From: Rhipidocladum racemiflorum
Taxonomy: Eukaryota > Streptophyta > Magnoliopsida > Poales > Poaceae
Reading direction: 5' to 3'
NCBI GenBank assembly: GCA_036346355.1
Contig: CM070584.1
Location: 52,783,097 to 52,847,096, forward strand
Length of the DNA stretch: 64,000 nt
In this document: positions 1 to 10,967 of the stretch, piece after piece
Layout of the letters: the number at the start of each line of letters is the position of its first letter
Position numbering within the stretch: the stretch's first letter is position 1
Made by a program: the position numbers and the translations under genes
The notes under the pieces: generated by a model
Told to the model about the DNA's origin: nothing
The model's database searches: none
The model's input: the letters and a program-made list of their open reading frames with translations, nothing else

Positions 1-8
1 ACAACTTA

Positions 9-75
9 ATGTCGTGCGTTGGATTGCAGGATTATCCACGTGGCATCAATCGGCGTCGGGTATGCACGAGAAAGA
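9..75. repeat. Block similar to the 5' flank of the CRK gene
   Basis: About 60 bases here closely match 3488-3550, roughly 650-710 bases upstream of the CRK start codon. Both share the core CGTTGGATTGCAGGATT and then CACGTGGCATCAATC. A stretch of CRK 5' flank downstream of the CRK exons suggests that another copy of the gene, or of its promoter, lies just left of the window. Confidence 0.6.
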
Positions 76-111
76 GTTTGCACCCCTCATCCATGGAATT
101 TATTTCCGATA

Positions 112-1430
112 TTTGCATGTTAATTAGAGGTCTAATACTTATTACGTCTAGATTGAGGATGATGCGGTTTGTACTACTTGTTAGAGTCCGTAAACTTTAC
201 GTGAAAATAAATGAAAATATCCCTTGTTTGGGAAAAATTATCCTAAAACTGAGAAAAAATGAGGTGATATTGTTTAGGTCTGTTTGACTTTGCGATGTTG
301 ACTCTTCAAAACCAAAATACGAAAACTACAAAATATAATTAAAACAAGAGCCTCTTAAAACCAATCGAAAGCTCCCTATTCAGATAACAGATGACATTTA
401 TTTGTACTCTTTTTTAGTGCCAACAGGTCACATGCATCTTGCCAGATGATACGTATTCATACCGAACTTGGGACAAATATTACACACAGGTGGAAAATAG
501 TAGTATAATATAAAAGAAAAGCATAGAAGCACCTCTAAGAAATGAATCGTGTATCTCATGTTGATGCATGCAGTATTAATTGAGCATGCACATGATACTG
601 CGTAAACTATCATATTAGTGGAGAGCTACCACATATACAAATTAAACCGGCCCTGATGATATATATATATTTGCATGTTAATTAGAGGTCTAATACTTCT
701 TACGTCTAGATTGAGGATGATGCGGTATGTACTACTTGTTAGAGTCCGTAAACTTTACGTGAAAATAAATGAAAGTATCCCTTGTTTAGTTAGGATGCCA
801 GATGGATAGATCTTAACAAGGCGTAATGATGATGATTCATGCATGTAATTAAGTATGTACTTAATGCTTGTTTGGGAAAAATTATCCTAAAACTGAAAGA
901 AAAAAATAAGGTGATATTGTTTAGGTCTGTTTGACTTTACGATGTTGACTCTTCAAAACCAAAATACGAAAACTACAAAATATAATTAAAACAAGAGCCT
1001 CTTAAAACAAATCGAAAGCTCCCTAGCTATTCAGATATCTCAATAAATGACATTTATTTGTACTCTTTTTCCGTCCCAACAGGTCACATCTTTCCCGATG
1101 ATACATATTCATACCGAACTTGGGACAAATAGTACACACAGGAAAATAACAACGTAATATAAAAGAAATCACGTTGAGATCGGTGCTTCTATACTTTTCT
1201 TTTTTTAAATTGTATAAATATTAAAGCATAAATGAAAGATAGAGAGTGATTAATTATCTATTCGTTTGCTTCAAAATTTATATAATTTGTATCGAAAGAA
1301 AAAAAGCATAGAAATACTGCCAAATCATGTATCTCATGTCGATGCATGCATGCGGTATTAATTGAGCATGCACATGATACGTGCGTAAACTATCATATTA
1401 TTGGAGAGCTACCACATATACAAATTAAAC
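112..1430. repeat. Tandem duplication of a non-coding block (112-647 and 671-1430)
   Basis: The block beginning TTTGCATGTTAATTAGAGG occurs at 112 and again at 671. The two copies stay alignable to the shared end GGAGAGCTACCACATATAC at about 640 and 1430, with some insertions in the second copy. No coding potential is visible. If the CRK transcript continues past its third exon, the whole block lies in an intron; otherwise it is 3' flank. Confidence 0.8.
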
Positions 1431-1456
1431 CTTCACGTAACATGTAATGCAGTTAC

Positions 1457-1928
1457 CTGGTAAACAGGTCCAAATCCTCCTTCTCCAAGTTTATTTTTCA
1501 CGGAGAAATTATCGGTAGCGTGTTTTATCTTAGAAAACCCAAACAACGAAAACCTCGAGTCACTTTCGCTTACGATTTCCTTTTCCAAGATCACTAGATC
1601 CCTCTGCAGCATCAACTCTGTTCTCCTCGAAATGTAAATATGGTGAGAAGAGCTCATTTGTATATATAGAAGCCGGACAAAGCAAAAAATCAGTTCACTA
1701 TAATATTTTTTTTACTCACCTCGTACTTGTTTGACGATATATGGCCTTAGGATCAAGATGAAGATGATCAGTACCAACGAAGGCACTCCAAATATGACGA
1801 TCTTGAGCACCGTGCTCATCCCCCCTTAATTAGACGCATGACAGATTGAGTTAGCTAGGGATTTTTCATTCTGTTTACATGAAAATTAATCTTGTGAGAG
1901 CACGTAGCCTTCTCATGGAGTCATGCAT

Positions 1929-1964
<36 letters not shown>

Positions 1965-2836
1965 AGCTACTCATGCATGATGCATAATACGTGTACATAT
2001 AGGAGTAGTAGTAAGTACATACTTTTTGGCATGTGGAGTTTGAGTGTGGTGTTAGTTTCCTTGAAGAAGAGATCCTTCTCGTAGCGCAGGTTGCACCGAA
2101 CTCCAAGAATCCTTCCCCCAACCAGGCTTCCGGCCGCGCTGCTGAAGTGCGCCGGCATCTGCGCGATGATGCCGTCGAGGCAGCTCCGGCACTGTGCGCC
2201 GGTGAGGTCCGGCGTGCACTGCACCAACCCGTACACTATGCTCACGCCCTGCTCACCGAACCACGTCTCGCCGGTCGCGTACATGCTCGACGACGAGTTG
2301 AAGGCGGCCAAGTCGGCCGTCTTGTTCATGAGCTCCTCGGCCTTCTTCATGAACCGCGCCGCCGCGTCGGCCCCCGCGACCAAGTTCATGTTTACCCCGA
2401 ACCATTCCGGCGCGTTGGTGTGGCTTGAGAGTAAGTCCTCATTGTTAGTGAAGCGGAGCATGTACTGATCGTAGTAGATGGTGGCGTCCATATAGGACGG
2501 GCAGTACAGCTGGGTCGAGACGTCCCTGAAGGCGGACGCGAGGCCGTCGGTGCAGTTGGCGATGTAATCGCCTCGGCAGAGCACGAGGCCGTGGACCTCG
2601 TCGGGCGCCACGCCGGCGCTGCGAGACGCGAAGCCGGATGAGGAGGCGCCCTTGGTGAGGGCGTCACCAAGGGCCCGCAGATTGGATAGGTATGTGCTGT
2701 TTTCTGTGTACTTTCCGGCGGTCTGGTTGCAGTCCGACCTGTACGGGCTTGCCGTGTTGGTCGCGACCTGGGCGCTCGCCGTCGGTGGCCGCGAGATTAG
2801 CAGCAGCAGCAGCAGCCGGAGGAGGAGGAGGAGCAT
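1457..2836 (-). CDS. Cysteine-rich receptor-like kinase (DUF26 type), 5' exons only
   Basis: Three exons on the minus strand fit in phase. Exon 1 (2836-2023) encodes a leucine-rich signal peptide and two DUF26 (Gnk2-like) domains. Exon 2 (1824-1720) encodes a single hydrophobic membrane span followed by basic residues. Exon 3 (1617-1457) encodes the juxtamembrane region and the kinase glycine loop [10 protein letters not shown], ending at a good GTAACT donor. The exons total 360 codons. The second DUF26 domain has the canonical C-x8-C-x2-C motif. The first reads C-x7-C and lacks the third cysteine. In this family the extracellular domains are thought to sense apoplastic or redox signals and the cytoplasmic Ser/Thr kinase relays them. 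No further kinase exon is visible in 1-1456, so the kinase is either beyond the window or lost. The start is the only ATG before the signal peptide. Confidence 0.82.
1930..1963. repeat. (GA)n microsatellite in CRK intron 1
   Basis: About 17 uninterrupted GA units lie between CRK exons 1 and 2. Confidence 0.95.
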
Positions 2837-2860
2837 GGCGATGAGGCTAGCTAGAGCGCT

Positions 2861-3319
2861 GTTGCTTGATTAGCTAGCTTGGACGTGAAAACAACCCTAC
2901 ATCGCTATTATAAGCTTTGGCTTTTGTTACCGCTAAAAAGCTTTGGTTTTCTTTTCCCTCTCTGAAACCATTCGGCCTAGCTAGGTAGGCTTACACTTCT
3001 CAAGTCATTGCGCAACTAAATTACCTCGACCTTTCACATAGTCGCTACAGAGACTCGAGGCTGCCAAGTGGGAAGACCTATCAGCACGATCGATCATATG
3101 TGGTCACGTCAACGCACAATGGATAAGGATGACAATCGGGTCGGGTATCTTCGGGTCCTGCCTTTCTAGACTCAGACTCGAGACCCGAATTTTAGAGCTC
3201 TGTTGCTTAATTAGCTAGCTTGGACGTGAAAACAACCCTACATCGCTATTATAAGCTTTGGCTTTTGTTACCGCTAAAAAGCTTTGGTTTTCTTTTCCAT
3301 CTCCGAAACCGTTCGGCCT
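2861..3319. repeat. Duplicated 118-bp block in the CRK 5' flank
   Basis: Copies at 2861-2978 and 3202-3319 share GTTGCTT, TTAGCTAGCTTGGACGTGAA and the run through to TTCGGCCT, with only a few differences. The first copy starts 25 bases upstream of the CRK ATG and so covers the likely core promoter and leader. The second copy would duplicate it 341 bases upstream. Confidence 0.85.
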
Positions 3320-3559
3320 ATAAATTACGTAGAGCTGGTATGCAAACTTTTTTTCATGTATACCTAACGCTGATTGAAACCACGTGGACAATTCTGCAAT
3401 CTAACGCTACAACATTAAGTCTTAATTAAGCAACCAAATTTGCATCGAAATAAGCGTCAGGTATTTATTTCCACCTGAATTAAATCGTGGCGTTGGATTG
3501 CAGGATTGCCCACGTGGCATCAATCAACGTCAGATATACACGAGCATATGTGGTCACGT

Positions 3560-4190
3560 CAACGCACAACGGAGGAAAGCTAGTTGCCCGTTGCCGCATC
3601 TTGGAGCTGAGCTATTTCACCGCTCATTTATATTATAATATATTTATAAAACCCAATAAAATTATAATATTATAAAATTTATTTTTGAGTATGATTTTTA
3701 TTATGTATTCAATTTAAATATTTAAAACATATGGTAATCAAAAATTTAAAAATTTAACTACACCTATTCCAAAACATAACTACTATCATTGTCAAGTATA
3801 ATTCTAGGGTGGACTTGACAAAAGTAGGAACTTGCCGCGTGGGTACCAAGGACCAGTTCAAACATCTGTGGTTCTGACCTTTCGTTCTCTATTGCAGGAT
3901 GCGCATCTTTCTGACATGCAAGGGGGTCTATACAATTCTTACATTCCATCGTTGAAAACGAATAGATGGCTGCAACTGTTTGTTTGTTTTTGTAGATGGC
4001 TGCAACTGTTTGTTTGTTTTTGTCTTTCTTTTGAGGGGAGATGGTTGGTACTGGTAATTGATAGGATTGAATTGGAATTTTCTCTTAGCCCACAGAAGTT
4101 CAACGAACTAATATCATCACCTGGTATTTGACGCACACCATTTAGCTTACGGCATTGGATTCTCGTGGTTGTTCCCCCAATTTTTTTATT
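3560..4190. other. Intergenic, no gene seen
   Basis: AT-rich sequence without a convincing reading frame. It contains a perfect 30-bp tandem duplication at 3964-4023, described separately. Confidence 0.6.
3964..4023. repeat. 30-bp direct tandem duplication
   Basis: The unit AGATGGCTGCAACTGTTTGT plus its next ten bases is present twice, back to back and without mismatch. Confidence 0.95.
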
Positions 4191-4346
4191 CATACTCCCT
4201 ACTGCCGGCAATATAAGTTTGTTTGGGATCTGTGCGGTTAAGATTTTAAAAGATTGACCATTGATATATGTTAAAATATATAAATTGATTGCATAAAAAT
4301 AATATCATTGGACTTGCTTTGCAACATACTTTAATATTATTATTAT

Positions 4347-5031
4347 TGTTGTTGTTGTCGTCGTCGACGATTGGGGAACAGATCCCCGCCGAGCTTACTT
4401 GTTGAATGAGGGATCAACCAAAGTCCCTTTCTACCAAAGGGGTAGCATCGAAGACGTGGAAGACGATCCATTAGAACAGACAGAAACACAATGATTTTAT
4501 CCTGGTTCAGGCCTCTCACGATCAAGATAATAGCCCTACGTCCAGTCGCATAGCGGTGTTTTTCTGTATTGGAATGATGGATACAAGTACATAGATCTTA
4601 CCCCGGGATCCCCCCCGTTGATGGGGGACCCCTTAAATACAAGGCGTATCGGTATATATATGGTAATTGTTTCCTAAGATCGTGCATGTTGCCTTCTTTG
4701 GACGTGCGCCACGTTTGAATCCTTGGTATAACTTCCCTGGATCCCTACGAAATAGTCATCACTTTCCTGTTTTGTGGGTTGACCACGTCCTTCGGCAATC
4801 TCCGAGCATGCCTTTGGCCTGGATTTGACCATCTCGCGTCCTCGTTGAGCATGGTTGCTCGGGCATTTCTTCGAGGCCTATAGCCGACCATGCCTTGCTT
4901 CGGTATCACGGGCAAACTCATGTCCAAGCATGGGAATACTCGAGACTCAAGGTATCACATCCAAGCTGATGGTCGGGAGTTGTTCGGTCGTCGGGGTAGA
5001 ATGGTCATTATAGAAATACCGATCCCCGACA
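4347..5031 (-). mobile_element. Solo LTR (685 bp)
   Basis: The element starts TG and ends CA. On the minus strand its 5' end reads TGTCGGGGATCGG. It is bounded on both sides by ATTAT (4342-4346 and 5032-5036), consistent with a 5-bp target duplication. No internal retrotransposon sequence or second LTR is seen, so it looks like the product of LTR-LTR recombination. The insertion site is a TTA microsatellite, so the target duplication alone is weak evidence. The termini and the abrupt composition change support the call. The class (gypsy or copia) is not determined. Confidence 0.65.

Positions 5032-5070
<39 letters not shown>
5032..5070. repeat. (TTA)n microsatellite split by the solo LTR
   Basis: Twelve or so TTA units lie to the right of the solo LTR. 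A shorter TTA run at 4334-4346 lies to its left, so the insertion apparently split one microsatellite. Confidence 0.9.
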
Positions 5071-5212
5071 TTCGCTAGTATATCATCATACAAAATCACA
5101 CTTAAACTGTGGAACGAAGTAAATATCATTTTGCAACAACTTAAGAAAATTATAGTATGAAGTTTTGCCAGAAAGTAAGCTCGATTATTGCAGGCAAACT
5201 TTGGGCCATAGA

Positions 5213-5395
5213 GCATGTACAATGGGCTGACATCAGCTGTTTATAGAAGATGCCACATAAGATTTTTGACGAGGTGGAAGAGAGAGAAGGAGGAGAGAGA
5301 GAGAGAGAGAGTAGTCGTCCTTTCGTGAATAGACGGTCTTATAGACGGCTTTAAACTATTTGTACTATTGTATAGACAGTCTATTAGTTGTATGA
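5213..5395. mobile_element. Possible MITE fragment
   Basis: The motif GAGCATGTACAATGGGCTGA resembles the ends of common rice MITEs. A GA-rich tract (5280-5311) and a short repeated AGACGG motif follow. A matching right terminus was not found, so the element is either truncated or misidentified. Confidence 0.35.
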
Positions 5396-5843
5396 GATTC
5401 TAGAAGAACAACTTCACTTGTTTCTAGAAGAACAACTTCACTTGTTTTTTGTTGATTTCTCGGCAACTGATCGTGTGGTTCTAGAAGAACAACTTCACTT
5501 GTTTCTTGTTGATATGAGAAGAGACGAATTCTCAAGTTGTGATGATCTTGCTAGTCTTGTCGTGGTTCAAACAAAGAAGCACGTGGTTTATCCATTGGTT
5601 TATCGGCTAATTGAATTAGCAATTATTTTACCGGTGGGCACAGCTACAGTTGAAAGGGCTTTCTCGGCAATGAAGATTATTAGGACAGATTTATGTAATA
5701 AGATAAGTTATGATTGGCTGAATGATCTCATGATTTGTTATATTGAGCGAGATGAGTTTGCAAAGATAGACATGGAAGATATTGTACAGCATTTTCAGAA
5801 CATGAGGACTCGCCAATATCAATTATCTCCTCATGTGAAATAA
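5388..5843 (+). pseudogene. hAT transposase C-terminal dimerisation fragment, copy A
   Basis: The 151-codon open frame contains the hAT dimerisation core: LPVGTATVERAFSAMKIIRT followed by a W-LNDLMICYIERD stretch. In the family this C-terminal region holds the transposase dimer together and completes the catalytic fold. The N-terminal BED zinc finger and most of the DDE/RNase-H-like domain are absent, so this is a remnant. The first 40 codons contain a three-fold repeat of the LEEQLHLF coding unit (near 5400, 5424 and 5481), a local slippage product. A near-identical copy lies 1.8 kb downstream. Confidence 0.85.
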
Positions 5844-6487
5844 TTAGTGGTATGTTTTCATTCATAAATTCTTGCAAATTACAAGTGTTACATATTGTAT
5901 TTATTATACACTGAACTTTGAATATCAATCATTAGTAAATGTTTACTTCATTCTTAACCACCTCATTTAAAATTTTCCGACTTCGCCACTGGTGATATGT
6001 ACTGTCCATGTGTGTGTGCGCATGCACTAGTTTCACCGTGCTGTCGTGTATGTGTTATAATTTTCTGCTGACCATGCAATGCCATTTATACAACACGTAC
6101 CAGAGAGTTCTTCTGTCACCGAAGCATGACGTCGTTTCCATAGTCGTCTCAACACAGCTATCTGCCATCTTTTGGCCTCACAAGATGCAGTCACAAACTG
6201 CCTGCATGATGAGCCGACGAGACCCTTGGTACCAAGTGACAGTTAATCCAAATTGTGCACGTTAATCCATCTGGGCCAAAATACTTGCACCTGCTTAATC
6301 AGTAGCTATAATAAACGAACGCTCGTATAATCACGTTAGAAGGGAGAGCAGAGGGTATTTAAACCCACAATTCCAAATATTTAGTCTAGTAATCATCATA
6401 CTAGATAACTCATTATTATAATTATTTTGATAAATTACATGGGCCATATTAAATATTTTAAATATCCTTACACGGGTTACCAGTCCT

Positions 6488-7279
6488 GTAAAACCGGTCG
6501 TTAGACCAACTATATTGAATAAAAAGTGTTGAATTGGCTTTTGGCCAGGCAATTTCACTCTTGTTTTACAACAGTTAGTCTTCCTGGGTAACTGTTGTAA
6601 GTTTCGCACTGCCCCTAAAAGGCGGTCCGTCACACAACCGGTGGGATCTGCGGGTGCCGGGCGGGACTCGGGAGCGGTGACCGTGGGTGGCAATTCCGGG
6701 CCGGGGCGTGAGTGGTGGCCGGCGAGGCCGGGGGTGGGGGCTGCCGGACGGGATCTACGAGCGGTGAAGAGCCGACGGCGCGATCTCACGGAAGAACTCG
6801 GCTACTCCGAGCCTCGGGCATGCGTATGGCTAGGGCATCGTCCTCCTGCCTTTGGCGATCTAGCGGCTGCTCGGGTCAAGCTGCGCATGGGCGCATGGCT
6901 ACGGCTTTCTCCTGCGACTGCTAGGCCTCGGGCTACTATGCACAGAAGAATTGCTTCGCTGTTATTTGCCAGCCCAACTCCGCCGTGGTGATATGCAGAG
7001 GCGGAGCCCAGGCCGGAGCGTAGGTGGGCTTGGGCCTCGATCGGCGTGTTGGCCCAACAGGATCAGCCGATCAGGAGCAGGAGGGCTGGTGCCTCGCGAA
7101 CGTCGAACGCTCAGGAGCCATGACTACACGGCAACTCCCAAGATTGGATGTCTTCTTTTCTTTGCATCTAATGAAGGAGCCTCCGTAGTACTGTTGCGAG
7201 ATTCTGTTTTAGCATGGTAGACATCCATTGTCTCTTTTGTATGTTTAGTCAAAAAATACGAAATACGAAATACTATGAT
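6488..7279. other. Spacer between the hAT-fragment repeats
   Basis: The stretch 6600-6990 is GC-rich and open in several frames, but shows no recognisable domain, splice structure or start context. It is more likely transposon leader or captured sequence than a gene. Confidence 0.5.
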
Positions 7280-7727
7280 GATTTCTCGGCAACTGATCGT
7301 GTGGTTCTAGAAGAACAACTTCACTTGTTTCTTGTTGATATGAGAAGAGACGAATTCTCAAGTTGTGATGATCTTGCTAGTCTTGTTGTGGTTCAAACAA
7401 AGAAGCATGTGGTTTATCCATTGGTTTATCGACTAATTGAATTAGCACTTATTTTGCCGGTGGGCACAGCTACAGTTGAAAGGGCTTTCTCGGCAATGAA
7501 GATTATCAGGACAGATTTATGTAATAAGATAAGTGATGATTGGCTGAATGATCTCATGATTTGTTATATTGAGCGAGATGAGTTTGCAAAGATAGACATG
7601 GAAGATATTTTACAGCATTTTCAGAACACGAGGACTCGCAAATATCAAAGATAGACATGGAAGATATTTTACAGCATTTTCAGAACATGAGGACTCGCAA
7701 ATATCAATTATCTCCTCGTGTGAAATA
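7280..7727 (+). pseudogene. hAT transposase C-terminal fragment, copy B
   Basis: This copy has the same dimerisation core as copy A. Differences include Ile to Leu in the ELA-I/L-ILPVG stretch and Tyr to Asp after KIS. Its 3' end carries a tandem duplication of about 58 bases covering the DMEDILQHFQN coding unit. This places an early stop after codon KYQR at 7654, while the second unit continues to a terminator near 7727. Without the N-terminal transposase domains it cannot be a functional transposase. Confidence 0.85.
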
Positions 7728-8369
7728 ATTGGTGGTATGTTTTCATTCATAAATTCTTGCAAATTACAAGTGTTACATATTGTATTTATTATACACTGAA
7801 CTTTGAATATCAATCATTAGTAGATGTTCACTTCATTCTTAACCACCTCATTTAAAATTTTCCGACTTCGCCACTGGTGATATGTACTGTCCATGTGTGT
7901 GTGCGCATGCACTAGTTTCACCGTGCTGTCGTGTATGTGTTATAATTTTCTGCTGACCATGCAATGCCATTTATACAACACGTACCAGAGAGTTCTTCTG
8001 TCACCGAAGAATAACGTCGTTTCCATAGTCGTCTCAACACAGCTAACTGCCATCTTTTGTCCTCACAAGATGCATTCACAAACTGCCTGCATGAGCCGAC
8101 GAGACCCTTGGTACCAAGTGACAGTTAATCCAAATTGTGCACGTTAATCCATCTGGGCCAAAATACTTGCACCTGCTTAATCAGTAGCTATAATAAACGT
8201 ACGCTCGTATAATCACGTTAGAAGGGAGAGCAGAGGGTATTTAAACCCACAATTCCAAATTTTTAGTCTAGTAATCGTCATACTAGATAACTCATTATTA
8301 TAATTATTTTGATAAATTACATGGGCCATATTAAATATTTTAAATATCCTTACACGGGTTACCAGTCCT

Positions 8370-8960
8370 TACCCGCCGAAAACCGGTGATAAATCCGATA
8401 TTTCGGTTTTACCGGCAGGGCTCAGTAAAAAACCATGCCGGTCAAATATTTTGGTTTTACCGTGGGTCCCAGTATTATTTTGCAATAGAATTGTTCATTT
8501 GGCATCTTTGTTGGTGATATGTGCTTCAAATATGTAATATTTGGGACTACGATTATTATTTTATTCAACCATGCCAATGGACTATCTATTTATGATGATA
8601 TTGTTATGTTCGGTGTAACAATTTTATATAATATGCAATGGACTTATCATATTGTGTTATTTCATTATTGTCATATGCAGTTTGTGGTGATTAATTTGAT
8701 TAGGGATAATTTTCAGTAAATTCGTGCAAATTTTTTTAAATTTTTTTGAATTTGGTCCGATAAATATGATATATCCGATATATCATATTTATCGGACCAA
8801 ATTCAAAAAAATTTAAAAAAATTTGCACGAATTTACATGTTTACTGGTATCCTCTAGTAAAATTTTTTTTTACCGATAAAGAAAACCTGGCTACCACTGG
8901 CATGTTTGATTTGTAGTTTTGTATAGCATGAATTTAGGTCAGTACGGTAATTAACTCAGA
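8370..8960. mobile_element. ACCGG-rich flank around a palindrome, possible hAT-related element end
   Basis: Motifs such as AAACCGGTGATAAA, GGTTTTACCGG and TACCGATAAAG flank the 8716-8836 palindrome on both sides in opposite orientations. This is the arrangement expected of subterminal repeats of a non-autonomous DNA transposon. Exact termini and a target duplication could not be defined. Confidence 0.35.
8716..8836. repeat. Perfect inverted repeat, 60-bp arms, 1-nt centre
   Basis: The arms 8716-8775 and 8777-8836 are exact reverse complements around C8776. The centre reads GATATATCCGATATATC. A transcript of either strand would fold into a 60-bp perfect hairpin. The perfection implies recent origin or ongoing correction. 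Confidence 0.97.
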
Positions 8961-9753
8961 AATTTCTCTGGGCGTTGCAAAAGTAGTGCTGATCACTGTA
9001 ATTTAAGTTTTGAATTGTCAAACCCTTTCTGAGAACTCAACTTCTGACGGGCAAATGCCTGCCCTTCCATGACCAGCACTCTACTTAACCCTATTTCTCC
9101 GGCCCTGGGGATCAAATAAAGTGTAAACCTCTATGCCCTGTTTGGAACATGGAAACAAGATAAAATAAAGTGTATAACAACATAGATCACTTAATTACTT
9201 ATCTGTCAGTGAAACTGGGCTAAAACTTTATCGATCGGACGGTCATCTCAAACGTTCGTGCCGTCCGATAGGCATCCAATGAGCCAAAATGCGTCTTTAG
9301 AGCTTTACTGATACAAACCCACGACAAACTTCTAAAGTGATCTTTTTGTTAGCTACAGAAGTTTGGTCGATATACTAGTTATCACCTGGATTCTTCAAGG
9401 ATGTCTCCTAATCCCTAATCAGGAGAAACAATCAGATTAAGATACAAAACAGGGCGAAAATTAACTGGGGGAATACATCCAAACTACCAGATATTTAAGC
9501 GTGGATCCACGGCCGGTGCTACCTGGGTTTATTTAGCCCTGCATACCCCAAGCCCAAATACCCCCAGTGTACTGTCTGATTGAGTAATTTTCTCTGTTAT
9601 TTCTTTGACTTCTGCGAGCCCTTCCGTTGCTGGCTCAACTCATGGTCAGTCCCACTGGTTTATACAAAATAGGGGTGAAAACGGACCAAATACGGATAGA
9701 TAATAGCTCTATCATATTTGGTTTTATGTTTTTTCTGCATACGAAAACAAATC
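8961..9753. other. Intergenic, no gene seen
   Basis: No convincing reading frame is present. A CCCTGTTTGGAAC motif near 9136 resembles a Tourist-type left end, but no partner end was found. The stretch 9690-9753 is a degenerate repeat interrupted by the MITE that follows it. Confidence 0.5.
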
Positions 9754-9756
9754 TTA

Positions 9757-9978
9757 GGCCCTGTTTGGCAGAGCTCCAGATCCCAGCTCCATCTCAGAGT
9801 TGAAACTTGTAGACTAAAATAAAGTGACTTAAGTTTATAATTTTATTCTAAAATGTAAACAAGATGACCCACGTAAACATTCTTAATATACCCACAGCTT
9901 TAGCTCCACGATTTTGATGAAGCTAGGAATACCCAGCTCCACGATTTTGATAGAGCTGGAGCTCTGCCAAACATCCCC
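9757..9978. mobile_element. Tourist-like MITE (222 bp)
   Basis: The terminal inverted repeats are GGCCCTGTTTGGCAGAGCTC at the left and GAGCTCTGCCAAACATCCCC at the right. The element is flanked by TTA on both sides (9754-9756 and 9979-9981), the target duplication of PIF/Harbinger-class MITEs. It has no coding capacity. It interrupts an older degenerate repeat that has similar vocabulary on both sides (GAAAACGGACCAAATACGG at about 9697 and CGAATAAGGACTGAAACG at about 10025). Confidence 0.88.
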
Positions 9979-9981
9979 TTA

Positions 9982-10967
9982 ATATCCTGGATATGGATAC
10001 AGATATGTCAAATACAAATCCAGAGCGAATAAGGACTGAAACGAATACAATTAGTTTTTTTCGGAACACCGCATTTACAAGCTCTCCTAACTGCTCGATG
10101 TTGGTTTGCTGACGGTTGTTAGGTACAGTAGCTTGTCCGACAAATTTCTGAACTCTGGAACCTCTCCCATATACGGGTCATCCTCTTTCGTCCTGATTTG
10201 AGTTCTATCTTTCCATAAAACCTGAGCGATGGTGCCTTTCCACTAAAAATGCACAGCTTACAAGGCTGCACTCTTTTTTTTCTTCGTTCCATTTTATAAG
10301 TGATTGTTCTGAACATAAGCAAACAATTTGAGAAAGGGAGAAATATCTAATATGCCCACTTAGAGTTTTGAGAAATTTTATATTGATTGGACTTGTCTGG
10401 ATCTAGATAGTGTACAAAAATGGTATTTTGGTACATATTTCTGTGAATGACATTTTCGAATTTGTACCTTTTTCTAAAGATGATCACCTGTCTTTCTAAA
10501 ATAAGATCATCGTGTGACGGGTGATGATGGCACAGACAGAGGAGAACTACAGAAATTCATATGAAATCGATAGAACTAATTTCGCGTGAACTGGCATGGG
10601 AGTGTATAGGTATCTCGCGGATGTTTTTGTCTCAAATAACATCCAAATTTTGAACGTAAAATTAAAAATTTAACCGTTAGATCAAATAATAAGATCGGAT
10701 GTAATCGATACCTCCGAATCTCAACAATGATTCAATCCTCCTAGATTTGGATGATTTTAGCAAACAAAATATTCGGATGATGTTTATCAAATCCCAAAGA
10801 GGAAAATCGATATGATACGTGCAAACAGTAATGGAGACGTAGCAATGAATGTAGTTATAGATGCAACAGAGCTTTGATACATCATGCATCATGCTAACCT
10901 AGATATTGACCTTCAATAAAGGTTGGAAAATCTCTGTTTCAAAAAAAAATGGCGACATGCTGATTGA
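9982..10967. other. Intergenic, 3' flank of the DUF761 gene
   Basis: AT-rich, with only short frames lacking domain features. Nothing else is supported. Confidence 0.5.

Larger units (their letters stand above)
5454..8369. repeat. Direct repeat pair of about 1.05 kb (5454-6487 and 7280-8369)
   Basis: Both copies begin GATTTCTCGGCAACTGATCG and end at CACGGGTTACCAGTCCT. They are nearly identical throughout, including the non-coding 3' part. Copy B is about 56 bases longer because of an internal tandem duplication around 7590-7706. The copies are separated by an unrelated 792-bp segment. Beyond the shared end both run into an AAACCGGT motif before diverging. Confidence 0.92.

Noticed and set aside
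1967..2022. C-terminal extension of CRK exon 1 into hydrophobic residues
   Set aside because: A good GTATGT donor at 2022 and an in-phase next exon with a real membrane span explain the sequence better.
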